From the NCBI GenBank assembly GCA_034678485.1, contig JAXDBU010000165.1:17593-81592 (forward strand): 64,000 nucleotides of DNA, in the 5' to 3' direction. This document shows, in pieces, positions 18,301 to 26,640 of this stretch. Position 1 is the stretch's first letter. Each line of letters opens with the position of its first letter. The notes under the pieces were generated by a model, which was not told the origin of the DNA, did no database searches, and saw only the letters and a program-made list of their open reading frames with translations. Source of the stretch: PLanc-01 sp034678485 (GTDB lineage Bacteria; Planctomycetota; Phycisphaerae; Sedimentisphaerales; Anaerobacaceae). The position numbers and the translations under genes are program-made.

Positions 18301-19655
18301 ACGACAACCAGATCGAGCCGGTCGTGGGGATCGACAGCAGATCGCCCGCGAGAATCTACGTCGCGTGGCAGGACGACCGCAGCGGCAATCAGGACATCCA
18401 CGTCGCCAGTTCGACGAACGTCTTCGCCAGCATGACGACGTCGGCAGTCACGACGGACACAGCGGATCAGCTTGCGCCGGACATGGCCGTAGACGCGGAC
18501 AGCGCAGTGTATCTTGTCTGGACGGACAAGAGAAACGGCCTGGCGGACATCTATGGAGCGGTCGCCACGGATTCCTGGGCCAATCGTCCCCTGGTCACCG
18601 GCGCCGGCTCTCAGACCGATCCCGCCGTCGCAGTGACGCCAGGTTCGTCCGTTCTGCATCTGATTTGGGCGGATGGCGCCTCGGGCGATACGGACATCTG
18701 CTATGCGTCGTCGAGCGGCCTGCCAAGCGGGCCCGTAGTCGGTGCAAGCATCATCGACGACACTTCCGGCGCCGCGCAGACCGATCCCGCACTGGTCGGT
18801 GCCGCCAACGGCAGAGTCTTCGCCTGCTGGCAGGACGCGAGGAACATCGGCGCCTATGGTGCGGACACAGACGTGTACTTCGCCGAGATCAGCTCCGGCG
18901 TCGAGAAGACGAACGTCCTCGTCGGCGACGCGGGCAGCAAGGCCAACCAGAGTGAGCCGGCCATCGCGGTGACGGCAGCCAACCAGCCACACATTGTCTG
19001 GACGGACGACCGCCATGCGGCGACGGAGATCTACTGTGCCGCAACAACGTACGTCGATCCCATCCCGCTGTATTCGACCCGGGTCGCCGCCGCGACAGGG
19101 GCAACCGTCGGCGCCGACCCCGACGAGATCGCAGACGCGGAAGACGTCTCCATCGTCGTGCCGGCGGGCGCCTGCCTGACGGACCTTCGAATCACCATCT
19201 CGAGGATTCTGAACCCTCCCGTCTCGTCGAGCGACTGTCTGGGACGCTATGACTTCGGGCCCAGCGGGATCGACTTCGACAAAGCGGTGACGGTGACGAT
19301 CCCATACGTGGTCTCCGACACAGGCGGCCAGGCCAGCGCGTATTGGTACGACGCGCTGACCGGTGCGTTGAGCCAGCAGGGTATCACCGATGTCGAGAGC
19401 ATCACGATCAACGGAGACTTGTGCGCCGTGCGGTTCAAGACCACTCACTTCACGCCGTACTATGTCGTCACCGATGACTCTCCCGTCATTACGTTCAGCA
19501 ACAGCGACGGCGGCAGCGGCGGCGGCTGTGCCATCTCCTCGTCCGGCGGCGGCTCGCCCAGGCACTTGCTCGTCCCGTACGGCATCGTCGTCCTGGCCAT
19601 GGTCATCCTGCGACACAGGGACAAGAAGCGAGCGATGAGAAACGTCGAATTATGA
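15381..19655 (+). CDS. Giant surface protein: beta-helix, Ig repeats, 7-bladed propeller, GGGC-type C-terminal sorting tail
   Basis: This protein of about 1424 residues is exported. The signal peptide ends near AASA/EVYYVSS. A right-handed parallel beta-helix follows (repeated N-x-V/I-I strands over about 430 residues, starting with a DUF1565-like block with SNPGTLAKPW). Next come three He-PIG/cadherin-like Ig repeats, each with ATD(P/A)DGD and TWTP-type motifs. A further Ig-like domain follows, then seven copies of a VWxDxRxGxxDI blade, consistent with a seven-bladed propeller. A ZU5-like domain comes last before the tail. The C-terminus is GGGCAISSS (near 19520), a hydrophobic helix (LLVPYGIVVLAMVIL) and a basic cluster (RHRDKKR). 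This tripartite signal resembles JDVT/MYXO-CTERM tails. The start may also be the ATG at 15393 (GGGG upstream) or 15345. The next gene overlaps by 4 nt. Confidence 0.88.
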   Translation: MGNNMRPSSHLHSGTISISRSFSVLYLCLTILCEAASAEVYYVSSTQGSASNPGTLAKPWTLTKAKSAARAGDVINLLAGNYTSTTFGVSGDATGSADAWITYQSYPDPDGAKFPSVTFDGGTSLYIKIEGIDVECLSGDYGIHVAAGVSHVIIDNCRIHGQSGGVGPTVANVYLDHAGNVLVEDCEVYYTGKSCYGINVSNGTDCIVRRCHVHDCVRSGIICGGSGLGNVIEYNVIHDQRYDWNLSAHGSGIALMSNGTTIRGNIIYDYGNTRAIRAYPGYMGDDGYHDLLIENNLVFETGTSQLIYNWVELTDLGKRCVIRNNTFVKSCNMCLAVNADGSSLTLYNNLFAGGATIDNYYGVPNTQTSEQARVKWDAISEGKNFYRRLYATGNNYLCVYTRFSETSNSVVDADTGYWAVGAMFESTTGEYPYQLSENSPAIDSADPANAPRLDLLGRTRDAAPDAGCYERTEFTGNRSPVLDAIGNQNATVGLSLVLQITATDPDGDSLQFSTSSLPKGAQFAGQTFTWTPTSDQIGDHPVTFLVSDGSAQDSETITISVNRPNDAPILAGIGDKTANENEPISFSIGATDADGDTLTYSASGLPNGATFTGQIFSWIPGYDQAGTHNVTFVASDGIAQDSETITISVANVNRAPTLAEIGDRSVDEDNTLSFTVSAVDADGGTLTYSATGLPAGADLVGQGFTWTPTADQVGSHEITFVVSDGASTDLETITVTVVSTSADQTAPVVVRQSPAAGTIQVPRNNLVMLHVTDAGKGVDADSVRITVDGELVYEGDTALYAGASGRCSRSGVKNDYAFIYQSDEMFEFDRAVVVTVNAADIAGNVMGLATYSFATEMRAFGSNQEVSGTSEVAAGDPATVADAAGNIWAAWHAGPENARDIYVARLQAGQEVFDEPVQVTTDPGDQCNPDIALSSDGSLYVVWQDNRRGNWDLFLSMTSNGETFTRETLIADSDDNQIEPVVGIDSRSPARIYVAWQDDRSGNQDIHVASSTNVFASMTTSAVTTDTADQLAPDMAVDADSAVYLVWTDKRNGLADIYGAVATDSWANRPLVTGAGSQTDPAVAVTPGSSVLHLIWADGASGDTDICYASSSGLPSGPVVGASIIDDTSGAAQTDPALVGAANGRVFACWQDARNIGAYGADTDVYFAEISSGVEKTNVLVGDAGSKANQSEPAIAVTAANQPHIVWTDDRHAATEIYCAATTYVDPIPLYSTRVAAATGATVGADPDEIADAEDVSIVVPAGACLTDLRITISRILNPPVSSSDCLGRYDFGPSGIDFDKAVTVTIPYVVSDTGGQASAYWYDALTGALSQQGITDVESITINGDLCAVRFKTTHFTPYYVVTDDSPVITFSNSDGGSGGGCAISSSGGGSPRHLLVPYGIVVLAMVILRHRDKKRAMRNVEL

Positions 19656-20407
19656 GCGGGTTCCTGGATCGCCTACAACTCCAACGCAGCGATGTCGGCT
19701 CCGGCTCTCTCGCTGAGTCAACGCCCCTGGCGGCGCCTGCCTTCTATGTGCAAGCGCCCCGATGGCAGGCTATCGAGACAGGGGCCGTAGCTCTCGTCGC
19801 AATCGCAACCGTCCGGCTGCTCCACGTCCGCGATGCTGCCGAGCTCCAGTGGTTTTTGATCCCCTGTGTGCTGGTCATCGCGGCCCTGGTGCCGACGTGG
19901 ATCGCCAGGCGGGATTTCCCCCCTATCGGACTGTCCGCCGATCACCTGGGTCCTGCCCTGAGAACGGTGTTGCCATTGTGCCTGTGCGTCCTGCCGGCGG
20001 TATACGTGGGTATGTGGTTGCTCGCCTCCGCGGGCCTGCCCATTCCCTTGCGTCCGGCCTTCGCGGGACGACAGAACCTGACAGCCTGGCTGCTCTATCA
20101 ATTCCTCTACGTGGCAACAGCCGAAGAAGTATTTTTCCGGGGGTACGTCCAGGCCAACGCCATGAGACTGCTGCGTGAGCTTCGCCTGTCGCAACAGACC
20201 CGTCAGTGGATCGCCATCCTGATCTCCGCAGGGTGCTTCGCACTGGCCCACGTCGCAGTCCAAGGTCAGATAGCATCGGCCGTAACGTTCCTGCCCGGCC
20301 TGCTCCTGGCCTGGTTGTTCGCGCGGACCCACTCCCTCTTGGCGTCCATCCTTTTTCACGGCCTCGCCAATGCCTCCTATGGGATCATGGCCTTGACCTT
20401 TGCATGA
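19652..20407 (+). CDS. CPBP-family glutamic intramembrane protease (putative sorting protease)
   Basis: This 251-residue membrane protein has six or more hydrophobic segments and the full CPBP (Abi/Rce1-like) catalytic set: motif 1 EEVFFRG (Glu158, Glu159, Arg163), motif 2 FALAH (His200) and motif 3 HGLAN (His236, Asn240). CPBP proteases cut substrates inside or next to the membrane. Several subfamilies are paired with C-terminal tails that carry an invariant Cys (MYXO-CTERM, JDVT-CTERM). Its ATG overlaps the stop of the GGGC-tailed surface protein (ATGA). This coupling strongly suggests that it processes that tail. The subfamily assignment (MrtJ-like) is from memory and unverified. Confidence 0.88.
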   Translation: MSGFLDRLQLQRSDVGSGSLAESTPLAAPAFYVQAPRWQAIETGAVALVAIATVRLLHVRDAAELQWFLIPCVLVIAALVPTWIARRDFPPIGLSADHLGPALRTVLPLCLCVLPAVYVGMWLLASAGLPIPLRPAFAGRQNLTAWLLYQFLYVATAEEVFFRGYVQANAMRLLRELRLSQQTRQWIAILISAGCFALAHVAVQGQIASAVTFLPGLLLAWLFARTHSLLASILFHGLANASYGIMALTFA

Positions 20408-20597
20408 CCCGTGGCAGGAACGTGCTTATCGGGGCTTGCCTATATCGCTCGTTCGCACCGGCCGATAAGAAACTGCACGGGACGCCCTCCCCAGGACGAA
20501 TCGCGCAACCATCCACACAAGCGCCCTTTGAATCAAGTGCAAACCGTCGCAGGACGATAGAACGCTGTGGCAACAGTACGCTCGGAAGAGGGTTTTC

Positions 20598-21470
20598 ATG
20601 AATGAAAAACAGGTCATCAAGGTCTTCTGGCTGGTCAAAGCGTTTCTCATCGTGGCGTTGGTGTACGCCGGACTGAGGCTAATGACCGGGCGCCTGCATA
20701 TCGGCGCATTCGATCCCGCCGTCGTGTCCGGCAACGAACGCACGACCGAGACACAGCCGACGGCATCGAGAAGGCAATCGCCCTGCGACTATGCCGCGAT
20801 CATCGAGAGCAGCCTGTTCATCGACCCGGAGGAGGCGGGAGGGCCTTCGGCGAACTCGGGTTCTTCCGAACTCCTCGATGCGATGCCTTCCGCGGATCAA
20901 CTGGGTCTCCGGCTGGTCGGCGCCATCGCCGGCGGGCCCGCGATCTCGCGTGCGAACATCCAAGATACCAAGACGAATACCACGGGCGTGTACAGAATCG
21001 GAGACACCGTCGCATCTGCCACAGTGGAGGCAATCCAACAGGACGCCGTGGTGTTGCGCCATGAAGGTCGGCAGTTGATCCTGCGACTGAGTGCCCCCGC
21101 CGGCAGCGACAAGGAGCCGGCCAACGGCGCAGAGCAGCAGATCGAGCCCCAGCCCGCAACCGCCGGCGCACAAGGGGGCAAACCCGCTATCAAAGCGGAC
21201 TACATCACGGAGGTCTTCCACAAGGCAACGATCGAGCCCTATGTGAAAAACAACCGGACCCAGGGCCTCCAAATCACCGGCCTGGACAAGATCCCGATGG
21301 CAGAGATCTTCGGCCTCCGGAACGGCGACGTCATTCAGAGCGTCAACGGGCAACAACTGACCAGCAAACAGAAGGCCTTCCAGGTTCTCATGAAGGCCAG
21401 GACACAATCGAAGGTGGATATTCAACTGTTACGCAACGGCAAGAGCAAGGATCTGTCATTCGATCTATAG
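20598..21470 (+). CDS. gspC: Type II secretion system protein GspC-like
   Basis: This 290-residue protein has an N-terminal cytoplasmic tail, one membrane helix (residues 9-25), and a periplasmic HR domain with LRLVGAIAGG, VYRIGDTV and VVLRHEGR, the typical GspC homology-region pattern. An Ala/Gln-rich linker and a C-terminal PDZ domain (ITGLDKIPMAEIFGLRNGDVIQSVNGQ) complete it. GspC links the inner-membrane platform to the secretin GspD and helps choose substrates. It is the first gene of the operon. The 190 nt between it and the protease gene hold no clear promoter or terminator, so either a weak promoter or read-through is possible. Confidence 0.88.
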   Translation: MNEKQVIKVFWLVKAFLIVALVYAGLRLMTGRLHIGAFDPAVVSGNERTTETQPTASRRQSPCDYAAIIESSLFIDPEEAGGPSANSGSSELLDAMPSADQLGLRLVGAIAGGPAISRANIQDTKTNTTGVYRIGDTVASATVEAIQQDAVVLRHEGRQLILRLSAPAGSDKEPANGAEQQIEPQPATAGAQGGKPAIKADYITEVFHKATIEPYVKNNRTQGLQITGLDKIPMAEIFGLRNGDVIQSVNGQQLTSKQKAFQVLMKARTQSKVDIQLLRNGKSKDLSFDL

Positions 21471-21511
21471 CAGCAGGGTCGCCGTGGGACGCAGTGCCTG
21501 GGGAGACCCGG

Positions 21512-23740
21512 ATGGAGGGTACCTTGATTACACAACGACATCATTTCGGAACACATGTGCGAAGGGGTCGTGCCGCCCGATGCGGCGTCTTGACGGTCCT
21601 GGCATTATGGACTCTGGCAATCGTAACGGGTTGCCAGACCCAGCAGAAGACAACAGTCGAAACGCCCGCAGTCCAGGCGCCAACACCACCCGACCCGGCG
21701 CAGCCGGTGAAGGATGCGCCACAGGCTGGGCCGCCTGCTCCACAACGAATCTCGAGTCCGCCCGTCGCACTTCAGACGAACAGCACAGAACCGGAGCGAG
21801 ACAGCCAGGCCCGACGATGGCTTGCCGAGAAGGAGGTCATTACGCCGGTAGAGCTGTCCTCGCCGGTTTCGATCCAAAGGCAGGAACCGGCAGTCGAGCA
21901 ACCGCTCGCGGTCGCCCCTGCGCCGCAGGCGATGCCATCCCTTCGGCCCGGCATGGCCGACGAGATGGTCTCCGTGAACTTCGACAACGTGGAGATCCGG
22001 ACCGTGCTCAAGACGGTCGGTGACATCACCGGGATCAACTTCATCCCGCACGAGCGAGTCACCGGCACGGTCACGGTGATGTCGCCGACCCCGATCCGCC
22101 TGGGCGACATTTACTCGTTCCTGCAGTCCATTCTCGACGTGCACGGCTACGCGACGATCGAGACGGGAAACGCGGTGAAAGTGGTCCCCAAGGCGGAGGC
22201 GGTCAAGAATCACCTTCAAGTGCGAATCGGCGCCGACCCGACCGACATCCCCAAGACCGACGGCATCGTAACGCAGATCATTCCGCTGAAGTATGCGGAC
22301 GCGTCGGAAGTCAGCCAGATCATCGAGCCGGTCCTTTCGACGGGCGCCCAGATGGCGACCTATTCGAGGACCAACTCGCTCATGATCACGGACACCTCGG
22401 CAAACCTCCATCACATCGCCCAGATCATCCAGCAGCTCGACGTCGCAGGCTCCAAGGAGAAGGTGCACCTGTTCCCTCTGACCCACGCTTCCGCGCAGGT
22501 GCTCAGCGAGCAGATCACGCGGATTCTTGAAAAGGGCAAGAGCACGGCGCAGGCGGGCCGGGCCCAGGCGGCCGCCGCCTCGGGCAGCGGTCCGCGAATC
22601 CTGCCCGACGACCGGACGAATTCCATCCTCGTCATTGCCGGCGAGCAGGAAACCGAGATCGTCAGCGACCTTATCGCGCAGCTCGACATCGAACGACCGG
22701 TCGGCATGAACAACGTCCATGTCACCTATCTCAAGAATGCGGACGCCAACGAGGTGAGCCGGTCGCTCGAACAGGCCTTGTCGAGCATGAGACTGACCGG
22801 ATCGAACGACGTCTCCCAGCAAGTCCAGGTGACGCCCGATCCGAGCACGAATGCACTCGTGATCGTCGCGTCGCCCCAGGATTTCGAGGTGATCTCGCAG
22901 ATCGTCGAGAAGCTCGACATCGTCCGCGAGCAGGTCCTGGTCGAGATGCTCATCATGGAGGTCACCGAAGAATCGCTCAAGGAGATCGGCATCGACTGGG
23001 CGACAATGGATACGGTGGTGTCCGACAGCATTCGTGGTTTCGGCGTGACCAACCTCGGTCCGCGGGTCGATTACCTGGCCGGCACGTCGGAGGGTCTGAA
23101 CGTCGGAGCCTGGAAGCGGACCGACAGCGGCGTCCAGATCGGGGCCATCCTCCACGCGCTGCAGAACGAGTCGGGTGTGAACATCCTCTCGACGCCGTCG
23201 ATTCTCACGTCGAACCATCGCAAGGCCAAGATCGTCGTCGGCGAGAACCGGCCGTTCGTGACGGATGCGAGGATCACGGAAAGCACCGAGGCCACCGATG
23301 CAACGGTCATCAAGAGCTACGAATACAAGGACGTGGGCATCACGCTGGAGATCACGCCCCACGTCAGCCAGAGCGGGTTGATCCGACTCGAGGTCAACAG
23401 CGAATTCACGAAGCTGACCGAGGATGTCACCACCCTCTCGGAGGACACGCCCATCACGGCCAAGCGCTCCGCCCAGACGGTGGTGACGATGGGCAGCGGC
23501 GCCACGATCGTCATCGGCGGCATGATTCGCGACGACACGACGAAGGCGGTCACCAAGATCCCGCTGCTGGGCGACCTGCCGCTGGTCGGGGGCCTGTTCC
23601 AGAACCAGCGAGACCTCGTGCAGAAGACGAATCTCCTGCTGTTCATCACGCCGCACATCATGTCCTCGCAGGACGACTTGACGAACATGACGGACCGCAA
23701 GAGGGAGGAAATGGCCCCAGTGCTTGAGAAGAAGAAATAG
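21512..23740 (+). CDS. gspD: Type II secretion secretin GspD (lipoprotein)
   Basis: This 742-residue outer-membrane secretin has a lipoprotein signal with lipobox IVTGC near residue 40. A Pro/Gln-rich linker follows, then the N0 domain (VSVNFDNVEIRTVLKTVGDITGIN), N1-N3 domains with repeated IIPLKYADASEVSQII, VTYLKNADANEV and QTNALVIVA-like strands, and the secretin channel (VLVEMLIMEVTEESLKEIGIDW, GVNILSTPSILTSNH, ATIVIGGMIRDD, PLLGDLPLVGGLF). It forms the outer-membrane gate of the T2SS. The start at ATG 21512 is chosen because GGGGAG lies 6-7 nt upstream; a GTG at 21494 also opens the frame. The length fits the family. Confidence 0.95.
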   Translation: MEGTLITQRHHFGTHVRRGRAARCGVLTVLALWTLAIVTGCQTQQKTTVETPAVQAPTPPDPAQPVKDAPQAGPPAPQRISSPPVALQTNSTEPERDSQARRWLAEKEVITPVELSSPVSIQRQEPAVEQPLAVAPAPQAMPSLRPGMADEMVSVNFDNVEIRTVLKTVGDITGINFIPHERVTGTVTVMSPTPIRLGDIYSFLQSILDVHGYATIETGNAVKVVPKAEAVKNHLQVRIGADPTDIPKTDGIVTQIIPLKYADASEVSQIIEPVLSTGAQMATYSRTNSLMITDTSANLHHIAQIIQQLDVAGSKEKVHLFPLTHASAQVLSEQITRILEKGKSTAQAGRAQAAAASGSGPRILPDDRTNSILVIAGEQETEIVSDLIAQLDIERPVGMNNVHVTYLKNADANEVSRSLEQALSSMRLTGSNDVSQQVQVTPDPSTNALVIVASPQDFEVISQIVEKLDIVREQVLVEMLIMEVTEESLKEIGIDWATMDTVVSDSIRGFGVTNLGPRVDYLAGTSEGLNVGAWKRTDSGVQIGAILHALQNESGVNILSTPSILTSNHRKAKIVVGENRPFVTDARITESTEATDATVIKSYEYKDVGITLEITPHVSQSGLIRLEVNSEFTKLTEDVTTLSEDTPITAKRSAQTVVTMGSGATIVIGGMIRDDTTKAVTKIPLLGDLPLVGGLFQNQRDLVQKTNLLLFITPHIMSSQDDLTNMTDRKREEMAPVLEKKK

Positions 23741-23762
23741 GACCGGGTGCGGAGACCGACGG

Positions 23763-25361
23763 GTGAACCAGGGATTGATCGAGCGAACGGAGAACCGACC
23801 GCTGCATCAGATTCGGCCGGAACAGTTGAGTTCCGAACTGATGCGACGGCTGCCCCTTGAGTTCCTCAAGAGGCAACGGGCGATCCCCATCCTCCTGGAG
23901 AAGGGCGAGCCCGCGGTCGCGCTGGCCGATCCTCTGAACCTCGAAGCCTACGACGCGATTGTAGGCATCCTGGGCCGACCGTGTCGGCGAATCGTCTGTG
24001 AGGCCTCCCAGATCGACCAGGCAATCAGTCGGTGCTATTACCTCAGTCCCGGCGAGGAGGAGAACTACTTCACACCCGACCCGCCGGAATCCGAGACGCA
24101 GGAACACCCGCAGACAACGGACGTTTCGAGCACCGTCCAGACGCGTGCAGAGGACCTGCTCAGCATCGCCGACAAGGCGCCGGCCATCAAGCTGGTCAAC
24201 AAGATCCTGTTCCACGCGGTCCACAGCCGCGCCAGCGACATCCACATCGAGCCGTACGAGCAGGAAGTGAAAATCCGCTTCCGCGTCGACGGCGTATTGC
24301 GGAACATCCTGACTCTGCCGAAGATCCAGGTGGGTCCTGTTCTGTCCCGATTGAAGATCATGGCGAACCTGAACATCGCCGAGCACCGTCTGCCCCAGGA
24401 TGGGCAGAGCCGCGTGAGCATCGGCGACGAGGTCGTCGATATCCGTGTTTCCGTGATCCCTACCGCCGGCGGCGAGCGGGTCGTGCTCCGTCTTCTCGAC
24501 AAAGGCCGAGGCGAACTGAAGCTGGAGGAAATCGGCTTCGGGCCGGACCTGCTGAAGACCTTCCGAAGCCTCATCGCGATCCCGCACGGGATCATCCTGA
24601 TTACGGGCCCCACCGGCAGCGGCAAGACGACCACCCTCTACGGCGGCCTCAACGAGTTGAACTGCCAGGAGCGGAACATCCTGACCGTGGAGGACCCGGT
24701 CGAGTACCAGTTGCCCGGGATCGGCCAGATGCAGGTCCACCCGAAGATCGATCTGACGTTCGCGAACTGTCTGCGTCACATCCTTCGCCAGGACCCGGAC
24801 ATCATCATGATCGGCGAGATTCGCGACCGCGAGACCGCGGAAATCGCAATTCAGGCCTCGCTTACGGGACACCTCGTGCTCAGCACGCTGCACACGAACG
24901 ACGCCGCTTCCGCGTTCACGCGACTGATCGACATGGGGATCGAGCCCTATCTGATCTCCTCGACCGTCGTGGCCGTGATGGCCCAGCGGCTGGTCCGCGT
25001 GATCTGCCCGAGTTGCAGGGCGCCGTATGATCCCCAGAGCGGGATCGTTTCCTGGAGCGAGCTACAGACGGTGGCCAAGGGATTCATCAAGCTTCACAAG
25101 GGCGCCGGCTGCGAGAAGTGCCTCGAAAGCGGATACCTGGGCCGGACCGGGATTTTCGAGATGCTGCTCGTCGAGGATCGCATCCGAGACCTGATCGTTC
25201 GACGACAAGGCTCGCACATCATCAAGCAGGCGGCCATCGAGCAGGGAATGGCGACATTGAGACAGGATGGACTGCGGAGGGCTCTGGCCGGCGTCACAAC
25301 GCTGGAGGAAGTCGTCCGCGTGACCCAGGACACCATTCAACTCACCGGCGCGGAGAATTGA
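23763..25361 (+). CDS. gspE: Type II secretion ATPase GspE
   Basis: This 532-residue ATPase has an N-terminal MshEN/T2SSE-N domain (residues about 10-95) and the C-terminal motor. The Walker A is GPTGSGKTT, the Asp box is DPVEYQL, the Walker B is DPDIIMIGEIRDRETA, and the His box is TGHLVLSTLHTND. A tetracysteine zinc site is present: CPSC...CEKC (C-x2-C / C-x2-C). It powers pseudopilus assembly from the cytoplasmic face. The GTG start at 23763 is favoured by GGAG about 8 nt upstream and gives a clean 22-nt gap after gspD. A TTG at 23724 would add 13 residues and overlap gspD. Confidence 0.95.
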   Translation: MNQGLIERTENRPLHQIRPEQLSSELMRRLPLEFLKRQRAIPILLEKGEPAVALADPLNLEAYDAIVGILGRPCRRIVCEASQIDQAISRCYYLSPGEEENYFTPDPPESETQEHPQTTDVSSTVQTRAEDLLSIADKAPAIKLVNKILFHAVHSRASDIHIEPYEQEVKIRFRVDGVLRNILTLPKIQVGPVLSRLKIMANLNIAEHRLPQDGQSRVSIGDEVVDIRVSVIPTAGGERVVLRLLDKGRGELKLEEIGFGPDLLKTFRSLIAIPHGIILITGPTGSGKTTTLYGGLNELNCQERNILTVEDPVEYQLPGIGQMQVHPKIDLTFANCLRHILRQDPDIIMIGEIRDRETAEIAIQASLTGHLVLSTLHTNDAASAFTRLIDMGIEPYLISSTVVAVMAQRLVRVICPSCRAPYDPQSGIVSWSELQTVAKGFIKLHKGAGCEKCLESGYLGRTGIFEMLLVEDRIRDLIVRRQGSHIIKQAAIEQGMATLRQDGLRRALAGVTTLEEVVRVTQDTIQLTGAEN

Positions 25362-25362
25362 G

Positions 25363-26547
25363 ATGCCTCTACTCGAGTCGGACTTCATGAACGACGTGCA
25401 ACAGGAGGCTATGGCGACCCGCCGCCGGACGCCTCCCCCTGCTGCACCGAAGAAGGCAGGCATCGAGATCCTGCACAGGGCCAGCACGAAGGACCTGTGT
25501 CGGATCGCGAGACAACTGGCCGCCCTACTGCACGCGGGGATGCCCTTGGTGCCGGCGATATCGGCCCTCGTCGAACAACTGGAGTGTCCCGCCGAGACGA
25601 GCGCCGGAACACTCAACCTGCGCAAGAAGCCGCTCGCTGAAGCAATCCGGCATGTGCGTGACGATGTGAACGAAGGCATCAGCCTGGCGGAAGCCATGGG
25701 CAAGCACCCCGGCGTGTTCTCACCGCTGTTCGTCAACATGGTCTGTGCCGGGGAGAGCAGCGGCGCCCTGGAGGAAGTGCTGGGGCGCGTCGCGGACATC
25801 CTGGAGAAGCGCGTTCAGCTCGTCGCCAAGGTCAAAGCCGCGATTACCTACCCGATGGTCATGGCGCTGGTGGCCGCCGGGGTTGTCGTCTTCCTGATCT
25901 CCTATGTCGTCCCGGGCATCACGCGTCTGTTCACCGAAATGAAACAGGAATTGCCCTGGCCGACCCGGCTGCTGATCTCCATCAGCAACTTCACCCAGGC
26001 GTACATCGCGATCCTCATCGGCCTGCTGTGCGTTGCCGTGATCGGAATCGCCGCGATGTACAAGAGCCGCGAGGGCAGGGCCTGGATCGACCGCGTCGTC
26101 TTGAAGATGCCGCTGTTCGGTCCCCTGCTGCTTCGACTGGAGCTGGCGAGACTGACGCGTACGCTGGGCGCCCTGATGAAGAGCGGCCTGCCTGTCATAG
26201 TGGCCATGGAGATCACACAGCGAACCGTGCAAAACAGCCTGATCGCGGATGCCATGAAGGCGATCCGGGAATCCGTACACCAAGGCGACAACATCGCCGG
26301 CGCGATGAAGACCACCGGCATGTTCCCGCCTGTCGTGTATCACCTGATCGCGACAGGTCAAATGTCGGGCAATATCGAAGACGGGCTGATCGGCATCGCG
26401 GAAATGTACGATGCCGAGGTGGAAGCGTCCGTGCGAACGCTGACCTCGCTCCTGGAGCCGGTCATCCTGCTGGTCATGGGAGGGATCGTGACGTTCATCG
26501 TGCTGGCGATCCTGTTGCCCATTTTCGAGATCAACCAATCACTATAG
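25363..26547 (+). CDS. gspF: Type II secretion inner-membrane platform protein GspF
   Basis: This 394-residue protein has two T2SSF cytoplasmic domains separated by membrane helices. Domain 1 includes LCRIARQLAALLHAGMPL and ISLAEAMGKHPGVFSPLFVNMV. Domain 2 repeats the pattern with LTRTLGALMKSGLPV and MKTTGMFPPVVYHLIATGQMSG. The final helix (LLVMGGIVTFIVLAILLPIFEINQSL) is diagnostic of GspF. The ATG lies 1 nt after the gspE stop, indicating translational coupling. An alternative ATG at 25387 would shorten it by eight residues. Confidence 0.95.
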   Translation: MPLLESDFMNDVQQEAMATRRRTPPPAAPKKAGIEILHRASTKDLCRIARQLAALLHAGMPLVPAISALVEQLECPAETSAGTLNLRKKPLAEAIRHVRDDVNEGISLAEAMGKHPGVFSPLFVNMVCAGESSGALEEVLGRVADILEKRVQLVAKVKAAITYPMVMALVAAGVVVFLISYVVPGITRLFTEMKQELPWPTRLLISISNFTQAYIAILIGLLCVAVIGIAAMYKSREGRAWIDRVVLKMPLFGPLLLRLELARLTRTLGALMKSGLPVIVAMEITQRTVQNSLIADAMKAIRESVHQGDNIAGAMKTTGMFPPVVYHLIATGQMSGNIEDGLIGIAEMYDAEVEASVRTLTSLLEPVILLVMGGIVTFIVLAILLPIFEINQSL

Positions 26548-26640
26548 ATGTTGATTATGGATAGTTGATTAAGGATCATTGAATAGGACTGCGGACTATG
26601 CGTCAATCATCAATCATCAATCGTAGATCATCAATTGCGA
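26547..26640. repeat. ATCATCA-type low-complexity tract around the gspG start
   Basis: Just after gspF a tract rich in TTGAT/GGAT (26549-26582) is followed by its approximate inverse, rich in ATCATCAATC (26600-26635), which also encodes the GspG leader peptide. The two halves are imperfectly self-complementary, so the mRNA could pair over the gspG start codon. Similar TCATCCATCATCC tracts encode the leaders of the two later pseudopilins (31916-31948 and 34612-34644). The function is unknown. Confidence 0.5.

Noticed and set aside
21605..23656. Minus-strand open frame (683 codons) opposite gspD
   Set aside because: The secretin motifs are all on the plus strand. This frame shows Arg/Asp/His bias typical of antisense shadows.
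26600..26640. CRISPR-like short repeats in the ATCATCA tract
   Set aside because: The repeats are 7 nt units with no spacers and no cas genes nearby. The tract encodes a pseudopilin leader.
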